A stretch of 64,000 bases of DNA from Physcomitrium patens (GCF_000002425.4 NC_037274.1:186001-250000); one strand, 5' to 3'. Shown: positions 46,222-59,771, counted from the stretch's first letter. Numbers and translations are program-made. The notes: generated by a model from the sequence alone, not told the origin.

Positions 46222-46380
46222 GTGTTGTAAAAGCATTGGAGAACAAATATTTTTTTACATGTTTCTAATTTTGTGGTTTTGGAAGTTAACTGCTAAGATA
46301 TTATGAAAGCATTAGAAAACAAATATTTTTATATGTTTCTAATTCTATGGTTTTGGGATTTGATAGCCAAGGTGTTATAT
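46222..46380 (+). repeat. Tandem duplication, unit about 80-85 bp
   Basis: Two adjacent copies of GAAAGCATT(A/G)GA.AACAAATATTTTT...GTTTCTAATT(C/T)T.TGGTTTTGG, ~90% alike by eye. Confidence 0.7.
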
Positions 46381-47979
46381 GTCACAAGCTAAGTATTACT
46401 AGGTATCGCATATAGCATGTTCTTGACCTTGGGAATTGTGCTTTTGAGTGTTGAGCATAGATTTATATTATTCACCTCATAGACTATAGCTTTTAGAATT
46501 AATTTGTGTATCTATGTTTATGAAATAGAATAAGGATTGATAATATTTTATTTTATATTTTGTATTTATTGTTGAAGCTCTTGTAAGACAATTAACATAT
46601 ATCATGATATTATATATTTGGCAGTATAATGTAATGCATTGATTATTTGTCAAGAAGGTGGATATTGATATATGATTGTACTTGCTATTGTGTTGTGCTA
46701 TCCTTTGAATATTTTATGGCCATTATATTGTATGTAGCAAGTTGGGCATTGATAAGCATGGCATCTAAGTGGATGTTGCATGTAGCATGGTGTGAGAAAG
46801 TTTGCTCTTTATAACAAGAAAAAATAAAGAAATTACATTATTTATTTTTAACTTTGATGAATATATAAATAGTATTTATACTTGTTTGTTTATTTGATGT
46901 TGGTTTAAATTATATGAAATGAGATAGAATTAACACTTATATGGATCATGATTGTAAAGATTGATGATCAATTAGTAATATTGTTCAATTTTACATGGAT
47001 TTATCTATATTTGATAATTTACATTGATGATATTCTTACAAGACAACATACAAAGTTATTACCAAGATAAAGCTATCTTCTTTAATATATTATTCAATTG
47101 AAGAAATATTTAAAAATTCTTTGTTAGAGCTAAAAAAATTATATTTTTTTTAATAGTAATATGTATAGCATTGAGAATTGGAAGATGTATAGAGATTAAA
47201 AATTGAAATAAGTAGATGTATAGCATGTATTTGGAATATATATATATATATATAAGTAAATAAATGATAGCATATATAATACATCATTATATATAAGATA
47301 TAAGCTATTTGTTTTAGTGCCAAGTATTTATTATTGTTTTAGAACCAATATTAGTTGATTATACCTTTTATAATAATATTATATGCCATTCAATCATAAA
47401 ATATATGTAGTATCATAAAAAATATAACATCATCATTTCTATCCTAAAAGTGTATATAACTTATAAGATATTGTTCATAAATTAGTATATATTTTTATAA
47501 ATATTATTTAGATATATTCCTTGTATTCTTTCTTATTTATAATTAAAGGACCTAAAAATATTGTTCTTCTATAACAATGGTTTATTTTGTTGATATGATG
47601 CAGATTGAAAAAATCATAAAAAGATTTTATTATCAAATATAAATATAAATGCAAATAAGAATAATTTAAAAGTAGATTTTATATATTATTATTACATGAT
47701 GCTCAAAAATTATTACAAGAGTATAAATATTATTATTATTATTATTTTAAAAAATTATTTTTATTAAAAGATATTATCATGAAAAGATATTATTAAAAAG
47801 TACATTTTTTCTCTCTTGGTAGGTGACATGTTAATTTTTAATTATTAAGTTATTATACAATAAAAACAAAGATCATATAAATATATTAAGTCACACATGC
47901 AAGTACATAAAGAACAAAGTAGAAAATAATTAGATGGCCTAAGTGGACATAGAAATGACTTAAACAATGTTGTGCCTAT

Positions 47980-48272
47980 TGTCATGAATTTAGAATACTA
48001 ACTGAAAACAAGAAGCTCAAGTAGAATCGGTAAGAAGTAAATTAATTAGATGAGTATAAGAACAACACAAGAGAGGTGAGCTAGAGTTCCAAGAGATGTG
48101 TTGTCGAGATTGAAGATCCCCTCAGTCTCAGCTCTTATATATACTATAAGCTAGGAAGCTTCTCAAGTAGCTTCCACAAACTAAGAAGCTTCTCAAGCAG
48201 CTTCCACAAACTACAAAGCTTCTCTAGAACCTTTTAAAATCTTCTACAACTTCCTAGTGTATGTCCTTGACA
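47980..48272 (-). repeat. 3' LTR of element C
   Basis: 293 bp, TGTCATG...CCTTGACA, followed inward by the polypurine tract (GCTAAAAGGAGAGGTGA on minus). It shares the hairpin and TATATATA region with family B LTRs but its U3 is much shorter, with GAAGCTTC repeats in place of the heat-shock-element array. Confidence 0.8.
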
Positions 48273-48405
48273 TCACCTCTCCTTTTAGCTTTGAGGTCTC
48301 CAAGAAGCACTCCTATTATAAGTCAATACCAATGTAAGGAGTTGAAAATTTGTCGCATAGTGTTTGCAATATACTCCAATTGTTGTTCTCGTGGTAAACA
48401 ATTCA

Positions 48406-48898
48406 TATTAAAAAAACAAGTACTTAGAAGACACAATACTTAGCATCAGTAAGGTTGCACACAAAGAGAGTATGGAATAAGATATCTCTCACTTCCAACA
48501 CCCATTACTTATAGGTGGTAGTTGCTGCCCTAAAAGACAACGTCCACTCTTTGACTTTTACACACATGGCCCTAGGATCCTTTTGGCATCTCATGAGTCC
48601 TAAGAATATCCTATGTCCAATATTAATTACTCTTACGTCTTATATATATGCTCTTAGGATCCTTTGGCATCTCACGAACTACGAGGGTATCCTATGACAT
48701 ACACTAATGACTCATACTTAGTCTTTGAATATTCCCTTGTTAATACTTTATCCTTTTGACTTTGACTCTTGGTCCATGACTTCGTCTTATATCCATTGGA
48801 TGTCCTTATCATATACCAAGAGTCAAACCTTTGACCACTAGCAACTTACCTAAGGTAATATCTTATACAAGGTAATATTTTCTATTTTTATTTTAATA
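48406..48898 (-). repeat. 3' LTR of D
   Basis: 493 bp, pairs with 53601-54093. On the minus strand the LTRs begin TG/TA TTAAA and end in TTAATA. Confidence 0.9.
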
Positions 48899-48916
48899 CT
48901 CTCACTTTGCTATTGA

Positions 48917-51900
48917 TCAAATGGCTTTTAAGCCTAATGCCTTTGTCAACATGCGGTGTCTATCCTTTACTAATGCCTTTGTCAACAAATCAGCAAGCAT
49001 GTCCTCCGTTGCACAATACTTCATATCAATCACTCCCATTTCAATCTTCTCTCTTATAAAATGATGTTGAATATCAATGTGTTTGGTCCTTGAATGATGC
49101 TTTGAATTCTTTGTAAATGCAAGACATCCTTGATTGTCACACTTCATTGGAGTTGCTTCCATTTGCACATCTCCAATGTCCTCCAAAAGTTGTCTTAACC
49201 ATATTACTTCTATTGCACCATGGCTTGCTGCGATATACTCCGCCTCCATTGTTGACCTTACAATTGTTGGTTGTCTCTTGCAATTCCATGAAATTACTCC
49301 CACTCTAACAAAGAATACATACCCCATTGTTGACCTTCTATCATTTACATCTTCAACCCAATCTGCATTACAATAATCATGCAAACTAATGTTATCACCT
49401 CCAAAGCATAATTTGAAGTTTAAAGTACCTTTTAAGTACCTCATGATTTTTTTGATGGTTGTCCAATGGATAGGTCCAGTCCTTGGCATGTGTTGACTTA
49501 CAACACTCACCGCATATGCAAGATCCACCCTTGTGCCAACCATTGCATATATAAGTGAGCCTATCGCTGCCTTGTATGGAACACCTTGCATTTGATCTTC
49601 AACTTCAGCAAACTCTTCATCCGTGAGCTTCATCAACTTCAATTTTACCTCCAATGGTGTTCCAATAGGCTTACACTCCTCCATGTTGAATCATTTCAAT
49701 ACTTCTTCAATGTAATTGCTTTGGCTCATTGTAATGGTCTTCTTAGCACGATCTCTTACAAACTCCACTCTTAAACAATAGTGAAGCTCTCTCAAATCAC
49801 TCATTTCATACTCCTTTTTTAACTTTGCCTTCAACCAATCCATCATCTTTAATGTATTGGTTAAGATGATCAAATCATCAACATAGAGGATGACAATCAA
49901 TATGAACTCATTTAATTGCATCACATATAAGGAATGATCAGCCTCACTCCTTACAAATCCTTCACTCACAAAGAATGTATCAATGCGTTGGTACCATGCC
50001 CTTGGTGATTGCTTTAGCCCATACAAGGATTTCTTCAACTTACAAACAAGGTGTTGTTTGCCTTCTTCAATAAATCCTTGAGGTTGATCCATTTAGATGT
50101 CTTCTTTCAAACTTCCATTCAAGAAGGCCGTCTTCACATCCATTTGATGCATCTCCAAATCCATTGCTGCCCCAATTGCCACAATAGTTCTAATAGTGGT
50201 GAATTTGGCCATGGAAGCAAATGTCTCATTGAAATCTACACCTGCAACTTGTGAGTAGCCTTTGGCAACCAATCTAGACTTGTATCTCATAATATTGTCC
50301 ATTGTATCCCTTTTGCTTCTAAACACCCACTTACTACCAATTGAAGATTGATTTGGTGGAAGTTGAGTCAATTTCCATGTTCCATTGTCCATGAATGATT
50401 TGTATTCTTCTTTCATAGCATTCTCCTACTTCAATGCATCCGTGGACTTCATTGCATCACATAAACTCAACAAATCAGTAAGAAATATAATATTGACATG
50501 TTCTTCACTTACTTGAGGAAAGATGTGATTCTTCCACCATTCACCACGTGGTTTTCTTTCTTTCAAAAGATATCTCCTTTCATTTGAAGAAGACTCTTCT
50601 TCTTGCATTCCATCCTTCTTCTTTTTCAATGTTTGTCTTTTCTCACTCAAAGGTTGATATTTTTCATCATCATCATCATCATCACCTTCAATATCTTCAT
50701 TGTCTTCATTATTGGTTCTAGCAATTGAAGGCACACTATGATTTATCTTCTTTGGCACTTGATCTTGACTTCTATTTCCTCCATCTTCATTGTCATCATC
50801 ATCTTCTTCTTCTTCTTTCTTTGCTGAACTTCAAGATGTGTCCACAAACACACCTTTACTCCCACTTGGACACTATTCTAAGTGTTCAAAAGTACTCTTA
50901 TGTTCCAAAAATTCTACATCATGACTTTTAATGATCTTCTTAGTTTCTAAACACATTAGCCTATATGCTTTGGTACCTTCACAATATCCAACAAATACAC
51001 ATTTTGTACCTTTTGCATCAAGTTTGGATCTCATACAATCTCGTACCTTTGCGTAAGCAATGTATCCAAAATCCTCATGTGTGAAACACAAGGTTTCTTC
51101 CCACTCCAAGCTTCTTGTGGAGTCATTGATGTAAGTGCACTTGTAGGGCACCTATTCCTTGTATACACCGCATTTACCACAGCTTCCTCCCAATACTCAT
51201 GCCCAAGATTTTGTGTATGAAGCATACTCCTTGCCATCTCCACAATGGTACGATTTGTTCTTTCAGCAACTCCATTTTGTTGTGGAGTGTAAGGAGTAGA
51301 GGTTTGTCTTGCAATACCTTGAATCTTCATGAAGTCATCAAAATGCTTTGACATGTATTTTCTTCCATTGTCCGTTTTCAATACTTTGATCTTGCACTCT
51401 CATTGTTTCTCTACAAGAGCCTTAAATTCCTTAAAGTTTGAGAAACATTCACTCTTAGCTTTAATGATGTAAATCCACACCTTTCTTGAGAAATCATCAA
51501 TGAATATAAAAAAGTACCTTGCTCCTCCAATTGATGGTGTCTTCATTGGTCCACAAACATCTGAGTGCACAATCTCCAATAATTTTGTTGCACGTGTTGC
51601 AACTCCACTTGGAAATGAAGCCTTTTGTTATTTGCCTTGTATACATCCTTCACAAGCAAGTGTCATGGCATTGTAGCTGAATTGACCAAGATCCAAGCCA
51701 CTTACCATGGATTCGAGCTCCTTCATGCATTTGGCATTCAAATGACCAAGTCATTGATGCAAAATTTCAAACTTATCTTCATCTCGTGGAAAATCAGCAA
51801 ATGCCGCCACTTCAATTCCATTCACCTTTTTGCAATTGATGAAGTAGAGATTTCCATCTCTAAGGTCTTTGGCAACATGTTGGCCATCCAATGTCTTGAC

Positions 51901-52250
51901 AAAACATCCATTCATGTCAAATTGAACCTTACAACCATGTGATACAAGTTTACTCACCGAAAGGAGGTTCTTTTTCATTTTTGGCACATATAGGACTTCT
52001 TTCAATCTGATCCTCTTGATTTGGTGCTTCACAACAATCTCCACTACAATGGAGCCAATTCCAATAGCTTTTACCATGCCATTGTCTCCCAACCACACTT
52101 TTATTGCTAGAATTTCTTCATAAGTGTCAAATGAATACTTGTATGGTGTCATGTGCTTAGTAGCACCTGAATCTATAATCCACTTTGACATGGCAGCCAT
52201 GGACGCTCCTTCCTTTGCCATGAAAGCATATTCATCTCCACCAAAACTAT
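48917..52250 (-). pseudogene. pol region of copia D (PR-INT-RT-RH)
   Basis: Protease, integrase, reverse transcriptase and RNase H blocks in copia order, each with clear family motifs. It is broken in several places and is a fossil. Confidence 0.9.
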
Positions 52251-53022
52251 CACTAGCATTGTTTTCATTCTTCCTATCTCCTTTCTTGGTCTTATAGTAA
52301 TTTCTAGCAAAATGACCTGGTTTCCCACAAATATAGCAATTCTTCATGTTGCTTTTTGAATTATCACGTTGGTGAGAATAGCTATCTTTGTCTTGTCTTG
52401 AAAATAGAGCCGAATCATCACTTATAAGCTCTTTTTCTCTCCTCTTGGTCACTTCATGGGCAAGTCTTGACGTGACATAGTTCATGGTAAGCTCTTTCAT
52501 ATTGATGGACTCCAATGCCACAATGAGATAGTTGTAGGATTTGGAAAGACTCATGAGCAATGTCAACACAATGTCCTTATCATTAACTGGTTTGTCAACA
52601 ATTGCTAGTTGGTTAGGAAGTGCTTTTACCTTGTTAACATGAGCCATGAGGTCATCTCTTTCTTCCATCTTAATTGTCAAGAACTTCCTCCTTGTCTAAA
52701 GGATGTTGGCAAGGTTTCTACTCTCATAGATGTTGCAAAGAGTCTTCCATGCTTCTGCTGGTCCATTGCAAGCTATAACATGTGAAAAATTGGCATCATC
52801 AAGATTTATTGCAATCATCCCAAAAGCCTTCCTTTCATGACGTTTGTACTCTTTTTTCACTTTGATATCAGCATTGTCACTTGGAGGGTCTTCACTTTCA
52901 TCAACAATGTCCCAAAGGTCCAATGAAGCCAACAAAAGCTCTATTTTTTTCTTCCAATGGTAAAAGTTGTCACTCCTAAACTTCTCAATCACTCTCAAGC
53001 TCTCACCCTCACTTGAAGCCAT
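52250..53022 (-). pseudogene. gag of copia D
   Basis: N-terminus MASSEGESLRVIEKF, then a UBN2-type copia gag core (NFYHWKKKIELLL; MKELTMNYVTSRLAHEV) and a CCHC knuckle before the protease. It has about one break. Confidence 0.85.
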
Positions 53023-53589
53023 ATCTAAGGAAGGGATGTGTGAAAGAAAATCAAGAAAAGAAGATATAGAACTCTCAAAATCAACAAGAAGGTGTTGCTA
53101 CCTTAGAAACTCAGAATGCCTTCTTTGTAAGTAAACAAGTGATTTCACTCTTGTATCACTCTCAACTTCACATATAAGACTTCTCATAAGTCTTATATTC
53201 TATCTGAACCTCTTGTATAAGCTTTGCCACTCTTCAATCACCCCTCTTTTCTCACAAAATATTTCTAACCTCACAAAAAATACTTCTTCTGAAAATAGAA
53301 CAATCTCTTAAGAAGTTAAATACATGAAACCACAAAGTTAGAACATCAATGATAAATTTCAGCAAAGAAATATAATATTAGAGTTCTAAAACATCATTAT
53401 ATGGAGTCTAACATCAACAAAGACTATGAGTACACTTAACAATAAATAAGAGCAAAATTACATCAACAATTAGATGCACAAGAAGGATTAGAAGATAACA
53501 AACTCAAACTTCAGTAATAACCATAAGATCTACTCCTTACAACAAGAAAGACTTCAAAGTACTTCAAAACTCATAAGTAAAGGTGAATG

Positions 53590-53600
53590 GACCCATAACC
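53590..53600 (-). other. Primer-binding site of D, half-tRNA type
   Basis: GGTTATGGGTCC on the minus strand starts at the LTR edge. It is complementary to GG(G/A)CCCATAACC, the anticodon arm of initiator tRNA-Met, rather than to a tRNA 3' end. Drosophila copia is known to prime from such an initiator tRNA-Met fragment. Confidence 0.65.
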
Positions 53601-54093
53601 TATTAAGAAAATAAGTACTTAGAAGACACAATACTTAGCATCAGTAAGGTTGCACACAAAGAGAGTATGGAGTAAGATATCTCTCACTTCCAACACCCAT
53701 TACTTATAGGTGGTAGTTGCTGTCCTAAAAAATAACGTCCACTCTTTGACTTTTACATACATGGCTCTAGGATCCTTTTAGCATCTCACGAGTCCCAAGA
53801 GTATCCTATGTCCAATACTAATTACTCTTACATCTTATACATATGCTCTTAGGATCTTTTGGCATGTCATGAACTACAAGGATATCCTATGGCACACACT
53901 AATCACTCATATTTAGTCTTTGGATATTCCCTTGTTAATACTTTATCCTTTTGACTTTGACTCTTGGTCCATGACTTTGTCCTATATCCATTGGATACCC
54001 TTACCATATACCAAGAGTCAAACCTTTGACCACTAGTAACTTACCTAAGGTAATATCCTATACAAGGTAATATTTTTTATTTTTACTTTAACA
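53601..54093 (-). repeat. 5' LTR of D
   Basis: 493 bp, pairs with 48406-48898; ends at the GTTCA flank. Confidence 0.9.
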
Positions 54094-57000
54094 GTTCATT
54101 GGTCCTTGTAACCAATGATAGTGTCCTACGCCTTCAATTTCCAACCAAGCATGAACTTTTGTGTCTTCATTGTGAAAATGCCTTGTAAATACTCCTTCGG
54201 GAAGATCACCATAGGCAAGTTCTACCTCAAACACAATCACTAGCAACCGGTTACTAGGTATCCTCCGTCGTCTTCATGGTACAGGCGGTTTTTCATCTCA
54301 GGATCGTCTTTATGAGATATTTGGTTGAAAAGACTTAATTGATATGGTATCTATCTCTTGGCTATCCATATCACATCAAAAAATACAAGCATTAAGCCTA
54401 GAAGAATGGACTCAAGTTACAGATTTATTGTCTCTAACTATGTCTTTTTGAGATTCCTTCTCTCTCTTCTTTATAAAGCCGAGGATTAAGAGGCTTCAAG
54501 GAGAAGGAACTTCACTGAAAAACTTTCATCGAAGGGGCTTAGGTTTCTGAGGATAACATCGATGAAACTCCTGTATTTTTTGCGACGCATTCATAAGATT
54601 TTTCACTGATTCCCATGTGAGTTTATTGATATCATAGCCACTCCAATACACTAAATACTCCAATTTCACCCATTTATGCCGCAAATCTAGTACCTTTTCT
54701 ACCTCGTATTCTTCGTGGTTTTCAATTTCAATACTAGGTGGCGGATATTGTATTCTTCCAAGAAAAGACGACTCTTGATAAGACTCCAACATAGAAACAT
54801 GAAAGACTAGATGTACCTTCATAGCAGTTAATAACTCTAAACGGTATGCCACTAGATTGATTTGTTTTTGAATGACAAATGGTCGCAATCTTTAGTAGTC
54901 CAACTTATCACATAGCTACTTGGTTTTGATATTTCGTCGAAGCAACCATACTTTATCTCCAATTTTGAAAGTAGGTGCCTGATTCTGAAATTTGTCTATG
55001 CACGCCTTGTAAGCTTCCTGGGCAGTTTGCAATTGAAGTTTTAATGTAATTTGAAGCTTCGATAGTTTTTTCACAAATCCTTCAACTGTCGGGTTGTTAT
55101 TCATTGACGAACTCAACAAATCAAGCTTTGAATGATATCCATAGTTGGAAAAGAATGGTTTTTATTGAGTCGACGCATGAAAGGTGTTGTTATATGCAAA
55201 CTCAGTTAACAATAGATATGCAGTCCAATCATCTTATAAATAGTTGATGTTGTATCATAAATACTATTTCAAAGTTTGATTCACCCGTTCCATTTGGCCA
55301 TTAATTTGAGGATAGAAAGCCGAAGAAAGCTTGATATCCATGTTCAATATCTCAAAGAGAGATTTTCAGAACTTTGTTACAAATTGGGTTCCTCAATCTA
55401 AGATGATATCATTTGATAAACCATGATATCGATACACATTATCAAAGAAGAGCCTTGCTGTGTCTTTGCTTGACGATGTTTTCTTGCAAGGGACAAAGTG
55501 TGTCAACTTTGTAAGCTGATGTACTACAACAAAGATGCTATCAAATGAATTTGATGGTCGCAGGTCTGTAATGTAGTCCATAGAAACTGAAGACCATGGC
55601 CGACATGGAATGAGCAATGGCTGAAAAAGATCATAAGGACAATGCACAGGGTTCTTGGATCTTAAACAAATGTCACAAGACAGGACAATATCCTTAACAT
55701 CCTTCCACATTTGGGGCCACCAAAAATCTCAAGAAATAAGTTCGAAGGTCTTATTGAATCCAAAATATTTTGCACTTAGAAAGTCGTATCGAGATTGGAG
55801 AACTTGGAGTTGTGTTGATCCCTTTGGAATATACAACCCTTCCTCAAAGTATAAAAGATCTCTTTCCACCTTGAACTTGTCATTATTGACATGTTATGTG
55901 ATATGAAGGGCTATAAAATCTCCAATAGTTGCAATACATACTTGGTTGAAGAAGTGAGCATCAATTGGCACTATAGCAGAGCAAAGTTTGAATTGTTTCG
56001 ACTTCAACAATGTTATACACTATTGATCAAATAGTGCTTCTCTAGCCTTTGGCACTAGATACAATCTCGTTGATAATACATCGGATAGTCCTCGTTGCTT
56101 CATAGATCGATAAGTAATAACAAAGTCAAACCTAGATAGTAACATATTCCATCAAACTTGATAACGATTCAAAATCTGAGCCAACATGAAGTACTCCAAA
56201 TTCTTGTGACTCTTGGAAAGAAGTCACTATTGCAAGAAGTTCTTTATCGTGGATCTCATAGTTGATCTCGACAGCAAAAAACTTTTGAGGGTAGAATACA
56301 ATCAGATGAAGCTTCTCGTCTATGCCTATCTACAAAAGTAGAGCTCTCATAGTAAAATCTAAAGCATTGATCTCCAAATAGAAGGCTTTTGTAAAGTCCG
56401 GATATACCAAGTTTCGAGCCATAGTAAATGTCATCTTAAGATCTTGAAATGCTTTTTCCGCTAGAGGTCCCCATTCAAGCTTGTCTTTATATGTCAACCG
56501 AGTGAGTGGAGCAGCAACTTGAGAATAATTCTTGATGAAGATCCAATAGAAATTAGCAAAGCCAAGAAAGCATTGTACATCTCTAATTGTCTTTGGAACT
56601 TTCCATGATACAATTGCTTCTACCTTCTTAGGGTCCATCTTCAAGCCTTTCGTAGTTACAATGAATCCCAAAAATTCCATCTCAGTTTGGTTAAACAAGC
56701 ACTTCTCCAATTTGTCATAAAGTCCTTCTTCCGGAGTTTTTTAAGGACCACGCGAACGTGTTTCTCATGCTCTTCTATGTTTTTGGAAAATATCAAAATA
56801 TCATCTAGATAGATGACAATAAAATCATCAAGGTGCTTCTGAAAGATGTCATTCATCATGTGTTGAAAGATCGCCAGAGCATTGGTAAAATCGAAAGGCA
56901 TAAAATTATATTCAAAATGGCCATACCTTGTATGGAAAGCTGTCTTCCATTTGTCTCTTTCCTTGATTTGCACGAGGTTGTAAGCTCCCCTTTGATCAAT

Positions 57001-58976
57001 CTTTGTAAAGATCCTTACACGCCTAAGTTGTTCTAAAAGACCTGATATCAATGATAATGGATAACGATTCTTCTTTGTCACCTTGTTGAGACCTCAATAA
57101 TCCATGCACATTCGCAGTGAGCCATCTTTCTTTTTAACAAATAAGATTGGTGCCCGAATTGGCAACTTCGCATGACAAATGAAGTTCTTCGCTAAATTCT
57201 TGTCAATGTACTTTCGTAACTCCGTTAACTCTATCTACAACAAATTTCAGATTGAGCCAAAAGATGCTTGTACTTCTTCCTGCAAGTCTATGGCACAATT
57301 GTATGGTCGATGCTTTGGTAGCATGTCGGCATTCTTTTTTTGAAACACGTCTTCGAAATCCTTATATTGTTCTAGTATACTTGATCTCAAAATCTTCTCT
57401 CTGCTAGTTGGAATCGCATAAATGACAAATGGTGTGCCTTCCTTGCACAATGTTATAAACGTTTTTACTCTAATAAATAACAGTTTTTTGATTCGGGATC
57501 TTTTAACAAGCTTACTCTTGGAATATTTTATAGGAAATGTCATCATTCGTAACCTCCAATCTATGGATGGATTATGTATTTCTAACCAAAAAAGACCAAA
57601 AATAACAAGGTTTGACGGGGTTCTAATAATATTGAAAATAATATAACTAATATGGTCTTTAAATGTCACCTCTATAGATTTTAATTCATGGGTGATACTA
57701 CGAGATAATAAAGGTCGTCCATCTATTACTTCTACATAGATGGATTTAGGTTTTCATACTAAAAGAATCTTGTGATACTTAACAAATTCTTCATCTAAAA
57801 ATCAAGCAGATGCGTTTGAATCTAATAATGTTAAGGTTTTTAGTTTTTGAGGGTCAAAAGATAGAGGAATGGTAAAGCAATGGATAGGCTGAGCGAAAAG
57901 AGAGGAACCTCATTGTTATTGTGGTATTGAATTGTTAAGCCGCACGATCCCTATTGTGACTGGGCATCCTCATTTTTCGAAACAAATGTGCCTCTGGTCC
58001 TAACAATACGTCGATTTTGCTTCTTGAGGCAGTTTTTAGCTTTGTGGCCTTCTTCACCACAATACAAGCATAGTCCTTCCTCCATACGTCGCTTTTTTTT
58101 CTTCTAGAGTTAGGGATTTGATACGTATCACGTCAATTTGCATGTCTTCCACCTCTGAATGTGAATTCAGGTTGCTTGTTGACATAGTTGGAGCGTGGTG
58201 AGCCGTATATTTCTTGAGCATTGATTTTAGTGACATTGGAACATGCATTTATCGCACTTCATAGCTTGGCTAATGGCTTTGTTAAGCTTTTGCAGATTGA
58301 GAAGAGATAATAACAAATCTTTTACATCGTCCCTCAAGCCCCAATAAAATTGATTCATCAATGCTTCCTCATTCCAATTGATGTCGTATGCTAATTATCT
58401 AAAATCTGATGTGTAAATTGACGCAGAGCGTGCTCCTTGTCATAGTGACTAGATCCTTGTTGTAGCCTATCGCATCTTATCATGTTTGCCAAATGCTTTT
58501 GCAAATGCCTCGAAAAAAGCTTCCAAGTTGTTCAAAATTGATGATCTTTTTTCAAACAAAGGAGCAAACCATGATAGAGCTTGTCTTGTGAGCAAAGTTC
58601 CAACTAGTCCAACACGTGACTCCTTCGTTGAATAGTGTTCGGATTGTAAAGCTGTTATCAATCTAATTTGATTAATAAAACCTCAAAACTTGGAATGTCT
58701 ACTATCAAACTTATCTAGAAGGCTAATTGGGGGCACCTTTCATTGTAAGACCAATGGTCCTTATTGAACTAGAGACAAAGTTGTTTTTTTTGGTGCTGAA
58801 GCTTGAGGCAAGTGAATCCTTGATTGTGCCATCCCGGATGCTCCATCATCATGAAGTCTTGCAATGATTCCTTCAATCTCTGCACTTCTCTGTAATAATG
58901 TAGCAAGAGTATTCATAATGGCGTCCATCTTTGACTTCAAACTTTTAGTCATACTAATATCTTGACCTCGGGCCAT
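54094..58976 (-). pseudogene. Coding remains of element C (gag, pol, chromodomain, ORF3 part)
   Basis: Fossil gene remains in the order expected for family B/C. The chromodomain (EEYEVEKVLDLR ... YLVYWSGYDINKLTWE) is especially readable at 54526-54720. Gag at about 58050-58976 is weakly conserved, and the ORF3-like part is at 54094-54370. Heavily broken throughout. Confidence 0.8.
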
Positions 58977-58999
58977 TGTAAGAAAAAGAAAGAAATGAC

Positions 59000-59219
59000 T
59001 CTACAAGAAGGCAATATTGGTTTAGAGGAGGGTACTCTAGAACCTCTAAAATGCCTTAAAACCTTCAAGAAGAGGAGTAATCCACTCTCTCCAAGAAAGA
59101 TAAGATTTCAATATTATAATAGAAGAAATATTAGTTTAGAGGAGGGTAATCCACAACCTCTAGAACGCCAGCACCTTCAAGGAGAGGGATAATCTCCACT
59201 CTAACAAGAAGGAACTAGC
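59000..59219 (-). repeat. Leader repeats of element C
   Basis: Two imperfect units with TTTAGAGGAGGGTA and AGAGGAGTAATCCACTCT halves, the same type as in B1 and B2. The second is cut at AACTAGC by the A3 LTR, where B2 continues AACTAGCTCTGATAT. Confidence 0.8.
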
Positions 59220-59771
59220 TGTCACGGCCATAATCATATAAGCTAATAATTACATATAGAAATAGGTAGAAGTAAGTAAAAGTAGATAAAAGTAAGTTAA
59301 TTCTATAATATTTAATATAGAAGCTTCCTAGAAACTTCCTAGACGCTGCTTTGACTTCATAGGTGTCTTTAATTGACTTTTTGGATTAAAAACGTGGTCA
59401 ACAAGTTGGCCATGTGCCACACATGTTGTTAGCTTGAAGATCAAGCTAACTATGTGGCCCACACGTAGAAAAACTTGCCTTGTAAGTCAAGGCATGTGTC
59501 CTACAAAGTCAACACATATTTGAGGTCCTATAGAACGTCGCCACGTAGCCCCTAGTTAGATAGTATATATAGAGACAAGAGTGAAGGCTTCTTCACTCTT
59601 GTCAACTCCTTTCTTGCTTCTAGTCCAGGTTCAAGAGTCTTTAGTTTCTTGTCTTGTGGCAATAGTCATTCCAGTTTTCTTTTAATATACCTACTTGTTT
59701 ATATTTTGACTTATTATATCGAGATAGCCTTTCGGTGTATATTTTCCTTCATCGAGTCTTTGTCCTTGACA
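59220..59771 (+). repeat. 5' LTR of A3
   Basis: 552 bp, TGTCACGG...CCTTGACA. U3 carries GAAGCTTCCTAGAAACTTCC (two heat-shock-element-like pairs). TAGTATATATAGAG at 59561-59574 is the probable TATA box, and a perfect 11-bp-stem hairpin follows at 59576-59601. Confidence 0.9.
59576..59601 (+). promoter_or_regulatory. Perfect hairpin just after the A3 LTR TATA box
   Basis: CAAGAGTGAAG-GCTT-CTTCACTCTTG: 11-bp stem, 4-base loop. Also in the other family A LTRs (1019-1044, 14886-14911 with one mismatch, 15762-15787). It would lie at or near the 5' end of the transcript. Confidence 0.7.

Larger units (their letters stand above)
44481..47979. other. AT-rich intergenic region with microsatellites and old repeats
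   Basis: 3.5 kb of very AT-rich sequence. (TA)n at 44525-44566, ATAC/ATAT runs at 44763-44800, and ATT runs near 47725. A diverged direct repeat and a short tandem duplication are listed separately. No gene supported; the ~60-codon frames have no motif. Confidence 0.5.
48406..54093 (-). mobile_element. Copia element D, nested in C
   Basis: 5.7-kb minus-strand Ty1/copia element. LTRs of 493 bp each at 48406-48898 and 53601-54093; flanking ATTCA / GTTCA is a likely 5-bp target-site duplication with one mismatch. In element order: 5' LTR, primer site directly abutting the LTR (53590-53600), leader, gag with CCHC knuckle (CYICGKPGHFARNYYK), protease (DSGATKHM), integrase (TPQQNGVAERTNRT), reverse transcriptase (YVDDLIIL), RNase H (TKHIDIQHHFIRE), purine tract AAAGTGAGAG, 3' LTR. 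Integrase before reverse transcriptase identifies copia. Broken about six to ten times. LTRs differ at ~35 of 493 sites (~7%), so it is older than B1 and B2. Confidence 0.92.
47980..59219 (-). mobile_element. Family C Ty3/gypsy chromovirus, old, with two nested insertions
   Basis: Minus-strand element related to family B. In element order: leader repeats (59000-59219), gag about 58050-58976, protease, reverse transcriptase and RNase H about 56100-57950, integrase about 55130-56000, chromodomain about 54526-54890, ORF3-like region (54094-54370 and 48273-48405), polypurine tract and 3' LTR 47980-48272. Copia D (48406-54093) sits in its ORF3 region and A3 (from 59220) sits in its leader. The missing 5' LTR should lie beyond A3, outside the window. 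Coding parts are heavily broken (dozens of breaks), so it is older than both elements nested in it. Confidence 0.85.
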
